A stretch of 64,000 bases of DNA from Acidobacteriota bacterium (lineage in GTDB: Bacteria > Acidobacteriota > Terriglobia > Bryobacterales > Bryobacteraceae), in the NCBI GenBank assembly GCA_947470805.1, contig CANIVU010000043.1:1-64000 (forward strand), written 5' to 3'. This document shows, one piece after another, positions 57,337-64,000 of the stretch (its first letter is position 1; each line of letters opens with the position of its first letter). Under the pieces are notes generated by a model. The model saw only the letters and a program-made list of their open reading frames with translations, did not search any database and was not told where the DNA came from. Both the position numbers and the translations under genes were made by a program.

Positions 57337-59585
57337 ACGCGGAGCGGTGGGGCCGGATTGAAGAGTTGTTTTACCGGGCCGATGTGCTGCCGGCGGGGGA
57401 GCGGGCGGCGTTTTTGGACGGGGCGTGTGGCGGGGACGCGGAGCTGCGGCGGGAGGTGGAGAGCCTGCTGGCGACGGCGGCGGCGGACCCGGGTCGGATT
57501 GAAGATTCGGTGAGCGCGGCGGCGGAGCAGATATTGGCGGCGGACCCGATGTATACGCTGCAAAGGGTGGGGCCGTATGCGGTGATCCGGACGCTGGGCG
57601 AGGGCGGGATGGGGGTTGTGTACCTGGCGCGGCGGGCGGATGAGGCGTATGAGCAGTTGGTGGCGATCAAGGTGATCCGGCCGGCGTATTCGCAGCGGGA
57701 TGCGATGGCGCGGTTCCGGACGGAGCGGCAGATTCTGGCGAACCTGGTGCATCCGAATATTGCGCGGCTATTGGACGGCGGGGTGACGCCACAGGGGCAG
57801 CCGTATTTGGTGATGGAGTACGTGGAGGGGGAGGCGCTGGACGCCTACTGCCGGGCGCGCGCGTTGCCGGTGTGCGGGGTGTTGGAACTGTTCCGGGCGG
57901 TGTGCGCGGGGGTGCAGTGCGCGCATCAGAACCTGGTGGTGCACCGGGATATTAAGCCGGGGAACATTCTGGTGGATGGGGCGGGGACGCCGAAGCTGTT
58001 GGATTTCGGCGTGGCGAAGTTGCTGGACGCCGGGCAGGTGGATGCGGCGCCGATGACGCGCGTGATGACGCCGGAGTATGCGAGTCCGGAACAGATTCTG
58101 GGCCAGCCGGTGACGACGGCGACCGATGTTTATGGGCTGGGGGTGCTGCTGTTTGAACTGCTGAGCGGGCGGCGGCCGTACGAGGCGAAAACGCAGTCGG
58201 CCGGGGAGTGGGAGCGGCTGGTGTGCCAGACGGATCCGCCGCGGTTGAGCACGCTGGCGGCGGTGGATGGGGACATCGACAATATTGTGCAGAAGGCGAT
58301 GCACAAGGAGCCGGGGCGGCGGTATGCGACGGCGGCGGAGTTGGCGGAGGACATTCGGCGGTATTTGACGGGGTTTCCGGTTTCGGCGCAGGCGGACAGC
58401 GTGGGGTACAGGGCGCGGAAGTTCGTGCGGCGGCACCGGACGGGGGTTGGGGTGGCGGTGGTGGTGGGGGGATTGTTGATTGGGTTTGGGGTGGCGATGG
58501 GGGTGTTGGCACGGCGGGCGGACCGGGAGAGGGGGCGGGCGGAGCAGGTGTCGGCGTTTTTGGTGAACCTGTTCGACGCGGCGAATCCGGACCGGATGGG
58601 GAAGCGGGAGCCGACGACGCGGGATTTGCTGGCGCAGGGGGTGAAAGACCTGGACAAGTTGGCGGGGCAGCCGGAGGTGCAGGCGTCGTTGCTGGATACG
58701 TTTGGGCAGGCGTATGAGAGCTTAGGGGCGTGGGATGAGTCGCGGGCGTTGTTGCGGCGGAGCATGGCGTTGAAGCGGAAGCTGTATCCGGGGGAGAGCC
58801 TGGAGATTGCGGATGCGGCGAAGAATTTGTCGGAGCTGTGCCGGCGGCAGTTGGATTTTGGGGAGGCGGAGGCGCTGTCTAACGAATCGGTGCGGATTAG
58901 GATGCGGTTGTTGGGGCCGAAGAATGGATTGACGCTGGAATCGGAGAATACGCTGGCGCTGGTGCTGCAGGGGATGGGGCGGAAGCGGGAGGCGGTGGAT
59001 TTGTTTTTGAAGGTTTTGGAGCAGCGGGATACGCTGCGGGGGCACAACCATTTGGAGACGGCGGTGCTGAGTAATTTGGGGGCGGTTTATGGGGAGTTGG
59101 GGGAGTTGGAGGCGGCGGAGCGGTATTTGCGGGAGTGCGTGGCGATCCGGCGGGAGCGGTTGGGGGCGGGGCATCCGCGGTTGGCGTTGGCGTTGGCGCG
59201 GTTGGGGGTGGTGCTGAGTGAGGCGGAGAAGTTGGGGGAGGCGGAGGGTGTTTTACGGGAAAGTCTGGCGATTCGGGAGAAGTTGTTTGGGCCTCGGCAG
59301 CGGGATGTGGGGCGGACGTTGATTACATTGGGGGAAGTTTTGCGGAAGCGCGGGGATTTGGCCGGGGCGCGGGCGTTGTTGGGGCGGGTGCGGGAGATGG
59401 GGATGGACGGGGCGGATGTGGCGGATTTGTTGATGCAGGAGGGGTTGTTGGCGTTTGCGGGGGGCGATCGGGCGGGGGCGGAGCGGGCGGTGCGGGAGTG
59501 TGTGGATGTGCGGGTGCGGTTATTGGGGGAGGGGCATGTGAGCGTGGGGAAGGCGCGGGCGGTGTTGGCGGGGTTGGGCAGGTAA
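57333..59585 (+). CDS. Serine/threonine protein kinase with TM and TPR region
   Basis: LGEGGMGVVYLARRADEAYEQLVAIKVI; VVHRDIKPGNILVDGAGTPKLLDFGVAKLL; TPEYASPEQ; C-terminal TPRs; overlaps sigma-factor stop. Confidence 0.96.
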   Translation: MNAERWGRIEELFYRADVLPAGERAAFLDGACGGDAELRREVESLLATAAADPGRIEDSVSAAAEQILAADPMYTLQRVGPYAVIRTLGEGGMGVVYLARRADEAYEQLVAIKVIRPAYSQRDAMARFRTERQILANLVHPNIARLLDGGVTPQGQPYLVMEYVEGEALDAYCRARALPVCGVLELFRAVCAGVQCAHQNLVVHRDIKPGNILVDGAGTPKLLDFGVAKLLDAGQVDAAPMTRVMTPEYASPEQILGQPVTTATDVYGLGVLLFELLSGRRPYEAKTQSAGEWERLVCQTDPPRLSTLAAVDGDIDNIVQKAMHKEPGRRYATAAELAEDIRRYLTGFPVSAQADSVGYRARKFVRRHRTGVGVAVVVGGLLIGFGVAMGVLARRADRERGRAEQVSAFLVNLFDAANPDRMGKREPTTRDLLAQGVKDLDKLAGQPEVQASLLDTFGQAYESLGAWDESRALLRRSMALKRKLYPGESLEIADAAKNLSELCRRQLDFGEAEALSNESVRIRMRLLGPKNGLTLESENTLALVLQGMGRKREAVDLFLKVLEQRDTLRGHNHLETAVLSNLGAVYGELGELEAAERYLRECVAIRRERLGAGHPRLALALARLGVVLSEAEKLGEAEGVLRESLAIREKLFGPRQRDVGRTLITLGEVLRKRGDLAGARALLGRVREMGMDGADVADLLMQEGLLAFAGGDRAGAERAVRECVDVRVRLLGEGHVSVGKARAVLAGLGR

Positions 59586-59586
59586 T

Positions 59587-59636
59587 TCCTAAATTACGGG
59601 GATTTCCGGTAGCACGGCTCCCAGGGAAATCTGGGG
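59587..59636. repeat. Dispersed element copy C
   Basis: TCCTAAATTACGGGGATTTCCGGTAGCACGGCTCCCAGGGAAATCTGGGG. Confidence 0.88.
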
Positions 59637-59654
59637 CGGATTGGCAGGGCGGGG

Positions 59655-59706
59655 ATTTCTTAAATTAAGGGGTTTTCCGGTAGCACGGCTCCCAGGGGAA
59701 TCCGGG
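59655..59706. repeat. Dispersed element copy D
   Basis: ATTTCTTAAATTAAGGGGTTTTCCGGTAGCACGGCTCCCAGGGGAATCCGGG, tandem to copy C. Confidence 0.88.
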
Positions 59707-60063
59707 TTAGAGGAAGGGGCCTAGCATTTGGGCGGGGTTGGTTTCGAGGGCGGAGAGGTAGGCTTCGAGGTCTTCCGTCGGGGATTCGTATTGGTCGCTG
59801 CCGCACATGCCGTCGGAGTTGCCGTGGCCGGTGGTGATTTCCAGTTTTCCGTTGCGGAGTTGGACGCCGCGGAGGCGCCAGCTGCTGCCACCATCGTCGG
59901 ATTCGCTCCATTCGAAGTTCATCGATACGTGGAAGTCCGGGGTGCCGGCGGGGATGTCCGGGTAGGCCACTACCAGGGCATGCAGGGCTTTCATTCTTTC
60001 CAGCGATCCCGGGCGGACGCGGGTTAGGAAATGGTCAATCATGCGCAGGGCGGCTTCTTTCAT
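59707..60063 (-). CDS. Hypothetical protein
   Basis: 118 aa, tight operon spacing with 60067; its stop codon directly abuts dispersed copy D. Confidence 0.6.
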   Translation of the reverse strand: MKEAALRMIDHFLTRVRPGSLERMKALHALVVAYPDIPAGTPDFHVSMNFEWSESDDGGSSWRLRGVQLRNGKLEITTGHGNSDGMCGSDQYESPTEDLEAYLSALETNPAQMLGPFL

Positions 60064-60066
60064 TCG

Positions 60067-61230
60067 CTATTTCACGCAGGTTAGCGATTTTGTGTCGCGC
60101 ATGCAGATAAGGCCATTGCCTATCGCCGGGTAGGCGCGGACTTTGCCTTCGGCGATTTTTGAGTTGCTGAGGACGTCCAGCTTTTCGGGGGTCGGGCGGA
60201 CACGGAACATCTGGCCATCGTCGCGGAGGAAGAGGAGGTCGTTGCCAATCAGCGTTACCGTGCCAGCGCCCATGGTCTTCATGCCCCAGGCTACCTTGCC
60301 CGTTTTCATTTCCACGGCGCGGAGCTCCTGACCGGTTTGCGCCATGCCGTGGAGGCCGTAGAGCCAGCCGTCCTTCAACACCGGTGTGGCGTAGTGGGCG
60401 GAGAGGGTATCGTCGTTGGCCCAGAGTTTCACGGGTGGTTGGGTGGAAAAGTCCAGCACGGCGGCGCCTACGCCGTAGCTGGCGCTGACGAAGACGAGGT
60501 TGCCATCGATGACCGGGGAGGCCGCGTTGACCGATGTGGCGCCTCGGGAGCGCCAGGGCATTTCATACGTTACCTTGCCGGTTTCTTTGTCCGTGACGAC
60601 CAGGCCGCGGCGGGTGAAGAAGACCAGGCCAAAGGCGGCTTCGACCGGCGAGGAGTAGCTGGCTTCGTGGCGGGTGGCGCCCCATTTCAGCTTGCCTGTC
60701 TTGGCGTCGAAGGAGCCGATGCCGAAGGACTTGCCGCCCACGATGACGTGCACGCGGCCATTGGCGACGAGCGGAGAGCAGCCGGTGCCGAAGAAGCCTT
60801 TTTTGGCGCCGTACCACTCCTGCAGATCGGCATGCCAGAGCTTCTTGCCGGTGGCGAGATCGATGGCGTGGAGCATGCCTTGGGCGCCGTAGGTGTAGAC
60901 GACGCCATCGACGACGGTGGGCGCGGAACGGGGGCCGTCATCGAAGCCGAATTCGTCTTCGTAGGTTGTGGGGTATTGGAAGTCCCAGATGGGTTTGCCG
61001 GTTTGCGCGTCGAAGGCTTCGACGATTTCGCGGAGGCCTTTGCGGTGGAAGAGGATGACCTTCCCACCGGCGATGACGGGGCCGGCGAAACCGTGGCCGA
61101 CTTCGCGGGTCCAGGCGATTTGGGTCGGCCACTTAACGTCGGCGCCGGGGTAGATGCCGTTGCGCGTAGGACCGAGGAACTGGGGCCAATCCAGGAATGC
61201 GAGCAGGCCGAGCCAGAGTTGCGGACTCAT
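60067..61230 (-). CDS. PQQ-binding-like beta-propeller repeat protein
   Basis: DWPQFLGPTRNGIYPGADVKW...VEAFDAQTGKPIWDFQYPTTYEDEFGFDDGPRSAPTVVDGVVYTYGAQGMLHAIDLATGKKLWH. Confidence 0.93.
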   Translation of the reverse strand: MSPQLWLGLLAFLDWPQFLGPTRNGIYPGADVKWPTQIAWTREVGHGFAGPVIAGGKVILFHRKGLREIVEAFDAQTGKPIWDFQYPTTYEDEFGFDDGPRSAPTVVDGVVYTYGAQGMLHAIDLATGKKLWHADLQEWYGAKKGFFGTGCSPLVANGRVHVIVGGKSFGIGSFDAKTGKLKWGATRHEASYSSPVEAAFGLVFFTRRGLVVTDKETGKVTYEMPWRSRGATSVNAASPVIDGNLVFVSASYGVGAAVLDFSTQPPVKLWANDDTLSAHYATPVLKDGWLYGLHGMAQTGQELRAVEMKTGKVAWGMKTMGAGTVTLIGNDLLFLRDDGQMFRVRPTPEKLDVLSNSKIAEGKVRAYPAIGNGLICMRDTKSLTCVK

Positions 61231-62162
61231 TGGGCGGCCAGGAAATCGGCGACGCGTTCGAAGGGATCGAAACCGCCGTAGGCTTGCGCGATGGGGGCGC
61301 GGAGGTTGGAGTTGGCGTTGACGTCGTAGAAGATCAGGCGGCCGTCGGCGGCCTCCAGATATTCGATGCCGCCGACGTCGAGCTGGCCGGCGTCGACGAT
61401 TTGTTTGCCGTAGGCGACGGCCTGGGCGGGGACTTCGAGATAGGGGTAGAACTCGACCGGTTTGACCGGCTTGGCGGCGGGAATCTCGCAGTGGCCTTCG
61501 CCATCGACGGGGTTGCAGACTTCCGAGGGGCAAAGGTTGAAGGCGCCGTGGGAGACGACGCGCATGGCGTAGAGGAGCTGGCCGCCGAGGAACTCCATGC
61601 GGACGATGCCTTTGGCGGGGTCGACGGGGAAGTATTCCTGGAGGAGGAGGAGGTTATCGGGGAGCCAGAGATCGGGGTTGTCGCGGAGGAGGCGGCGGGC
61701 TTCGTCGGCGTTGTTGAGCAGATACATGCGGGCGCCGCTGCCGCCTTGTTCGGGCTTGATGAGGGCGGGCCATTGGTCGCCCCATTGTTCGAGGGCGGCT
61801 TCGATGTCGTTGAAGGCGAGGGTGCGCGGGTGGGGGACGCCGAGCTTGTGTTTGAGCGCGGCCTGGGCGGACTTGCTTAATTCCAGGGCGAAGGGGGCGG
61901 AGCCGTTCAGGACGCGGGCGCCGCCGAGTTCTAACGTTCGCATGAAGGAGAGGCAGAGCGGGACGGCGCGGGTGTTGCCGCGGACGTAGGCACTGGGGCT
62001 GGCCTGGTTGAAATAGAGCGGCGCTTCCGGGGTGCTGTCCGGATTGAAGGCGGCGCGTTTGAGATCGAATTTGGCGTAGTTGACGCCGCGGCGATCGAGA
62101 ACGGAGAAGAGCGGCTTTTGCCACTCGGGGTGCTCATAGAGAACAACGAGGTCGTGACCCAT
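61227..62162 (-). CDS. ATP-grasp family protein (RimK/glutathione-synthase-like)
   Basis: QWPALIKPEQGGSGARMYLLNN...LLLLQEYFPVDPAKGIVRMEFLGGQLLYAMRVVS...IEYLEAADGRLIFYDVNANSNLRAPI. Confidence 0.88.
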   Translation of the reverse strand: MGHDLVVLYEHPEWQKPLFSVLDRRGVNYAKFDLKRAAFNPDSTPEAPLYFNQASPSAYVRGNTRAVPLCLSFMRTLELGGARVLNGSAPFALELSKSAQAALKHKLGVPHPRTLAFNDIEAALEQWGDQWPALIKPEQGGSGARMYLLNNADEARRLLRDNPDLWLPDNLLLLQEYFPVDPAKGIVRMEFLGGQLLYAMRVVSHGAFNLCPSEVCNPVDGEGHCEIPAAKPVKPVEFYPYLEVPAQAVAYGKQIVDAGQLDVGGIEYLEAADGRLIFYDVNANSNLRAPIAQAYGGFDPFERVADFLAAQ

Positions 62163-62177
62163 TGTTCTCCACTATAG

Positions 62178-64000
62178 CTAGGGTTGACGGAAAGTGACGG
62201 TGGTGAAATTGGAAACTTCTTCACCCTGGCGGATGACGATTTCCTTGGTGCCGTAGCCGATGCGGGTGGGGAGGGGGCCCAGGTTGATCTGATCGAGGCC
62301 GTGATACTGGCCTTGCGCGACGGGGCCGGCGACGGGGACGCTGATATCGCCGACGGTGGCGGTGGCGGGGCCGCCGCGGAGGCCGGTGCCGTAGAGGATG
62401 AGATAGACCTGATCGCCGGGGGCGACGGGGATGGGGGCGGCGGCGTTGGTGGTGGCATCGAAGAGAAGGCCTTCGGTGCGGGCGCCGGTGCGGGAGATCT
62501 TGAGGTACGTAGCGGCGGCGACGCCTTTGCCGGTTTGATTGGCGCTATAGATGGCCGGGGCGGTGGCGGCGATTTCCACGGTGGATTTTTGGCTGCCGAT
62601 GGTGATTTGGGCCATGCCGGTGGCGGTGCCGGTGGGGATGAGGAAGCTCAGCTGGGTGGGGGAGACGTAATAGAGTGGGGCGGAGCGGGTGACGTTTTTG
62701 GAATCGGTAACGGTGACCTGGAGGCCGCCGAGGGTGGTGGGCCAGGGAGTGGTGGTGGCGACGGCGGTGGCGACGGCGAGGTTGGCACCGAAGGTGGCAA
62801 CGATGGAATCCGGCGCGACGGGGCCGCCGATGGCGTAGCTGGCGCTGGAGATTGTGACGACGCTGGGCAGCGGGGGCGTGGTGGAGGCCTTGTTGTTGCA
62901 GGCGGTGTCGTGGACGGGGATGGCCGGGGTGAGGGGCGGCCGGGGGGCGACGACGGCGGAGGGCGTGGCGCCGGTGAGCCAGTTCCAGAGCAGTTCGTAG
63001 TAGCTGTAAAGGGGGGCAGTGGGGCCGGTGCGGTACCACTTGCCGAAGAAGCCATCGTCATCGGACCAGGTGACGTGAATGCCGCAGTTGCGACCGGCGG
63101 CGCCGGGGACGGTGGTGATGTTGGCGCGTTCGGCGGCGGTATTGCGGAGATTGGGAAGGAGGTTCAACTGATCGGCGAGGACTTGGCCGAACTGAGCGTC
63201 GTTCAAGGTGGACCCGCCTTCCTGGAAGCCGTTGATGAGGAGTTGGTCCTGGATATCCATGGCCTGGAAGAAGGGCGTGGTGATGTGGTTGAGTTCCAGA
63301 TAGCCATTTTCAGCGCAGAGGTAGGGAGCGGTGGGACGGGCGGCGAGGCAGGAATCGTCAAGCTGGGAGTTGCGCAGGCCGACGTGGAGGGCGTTGTAGG
63401 TTTCGGTTTTGCCGGCGTAGACGGGGTCGCGGGGATCGCCGGCGGGGAAGCCTTGTTTGCCGTTGAAATCGGGGTCGAAGGTGGCCTCGTAGTTGGCGCG
63501 GACGCGGACGTTGGGATTGGCGGCGCGGAGGCGGGCGGCGAGGCGATCGGTATGGGCGCGGGCGCCGGCGGCGCCGGCGGAGTCGCCGCTGAGGAGGACG
63601 TCGGTGGCGTCGGTGAGTTTGGGGAGGCCGGGGACGCCGCGTTCGAGGGTATCGAAGATGGCGCTGACGATGGTGGCGCCTTGGAAGTGGAGGCTGAAGG
63701 CCTTGGCGGGGTCGGTTTCGCTGCGGAGGACGACGTTGGACTTGCGGCCCTGCCAGTTGTCGGAGCTGCAGTATTTCATGAGCACCAGATTTCGGTCGGC
63801 GATGCGGTTGTTGCCGTTGCGATTGAAGAGGCCGAACTGGTTTTTGAAATCCGCTTCGAAGGCGGAGGTCATGAGGGTACCTTGCCACTGGCCGATGCCG
63901 CACCAGCGGGTGGCGCATTCCTCATAATCCTTGCAGTTGCTGCCGCCGAGGAAGTGGATGAGCCAGCGGTTGGCGGAGGGGCCGTCGGGTTCGGCGGCGC
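62178..64000 (-). CDS. Pectinacetylesterase/Notum-like protein fused to TIGR03437-type C-terminal domain (5' truncated by window edge)
   Basis: Open to edge: AAEPDGPSANRWLIHFLGGSNCKDYEECATRWCGIGQWQGTLM...LLSGDSAGAAGARAHTDRLAARL; C-terminus APLYYVSPTQLSFLIPTGTATGMAQITI...QVYLILYGTGLRGG...GLDQINLGPLPTRIGYGTKEIVI. Confidence 0.85.
   Translation of the reverse strand, partial: AAEPDGPSANRWLIHFLGGSNCKDYEECATRWCGIGQWQGTLMTSAFEADFKNQFGLFNRNGNNRIADRNLVLMKYCSSDNWQGRKSNVVLRSETDPAKAFSLHFQGATIVSAIFDTLERGVPGLPKLTDATDVLLSGDSAGAAGARAHTDRLAARLRAANPNVRVRANYEATFDPDFNGKQGFPAGDPRDPVYAGKTETYNALHVGLRNSQLDDSCLAARPTAPYLCAENGYLELNHITTPFFQAMDIQDQLLINGFQEGGSTLNDAQFGQVLADQLNLLPNLRNTAAERANITTVPGAAGRNCGIHVTWSDDDGFFGKWYRTGPTAPLYSYYELLWNWLTGATPSAVVAPRPPLTPAIPVHDTACNNKASTTPPLPSVVTISSASYAIGGPVAPDSIVATFGANLAVATAVATTTPWPTTLGGLQVTVTDSKNVTRSAPLYYVSPTQLSFLIPTGTATGMAQITIGSQKSTVEIAATAPAIYSANQTGKGVAAATYLKISRTGARTEGLLFDATTNAAAPIPVAPGDQVYLILYGTGLRGGPATATVGDISVPVAGPVAQGQYHGLDQINLGPLPTRIGYGTKEIVIRQGEEVSNFTTVTFRQP

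Noticed and set aside
47421-59706. Possible CRISPR-like interpretation of the repeated 40-50 bp element
   Set aside because: Copies are kilobases apart or only doubled, with no uniform spacers and no cas genes in the window.

Overview
The 64 kb window looks like an Acidobacteriota chromosome (Solibacter/Bryobacter-like). The cues are an Oar-type TonB receptor, a TIGR03437-type C-terminus, PEP-CTERM, DUF1080, and an ECF sigma/TPR-Ser/Thr-kinase pair. I support about 65 coding features. Recognisable blocks are: a glycan-decoration cluster (GNAT, sulfotransferase, glycosyltransferase, DegT aminotransferase); an octaheme cytochrome; a TolC/MFP/RND efflux operon; two VapBC-like modules; a putative metal-handling ABC/porin operon beside a Tat multicopper oxidase; hslVU; nadB; aroB; ubiE; a RoxA-like dihaem cytochrome; and an ECF/kinase pair. 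No rRNA, convincing tRNA or CRISPR array was seen. The main second-look items are: (1) an origin-polarity GC-skew switch near 30 kb, independent of gene orientation and visible in intergenic DNA; (2) several small dispersed palindromic repeat families, one with four copies of GGTAGCACGGCTCCCAGGGAAATC; (3) a HAD-UbiA fusion that appears to lack most of the HAD domain and the HPxKR segment; (4) two gene graveyards of truncated genes; (5) a tandem ankyrin-membrane paralog truncated after its membrane module; (6) a 150-bp tandem duplication abutting a gene's stop codon; (7) an uncharacterised Cys-rich/porin/FMN-binding-like/DUF4920-like/ABC operon. All family calls are by eye from translated sequence; no searches were run.
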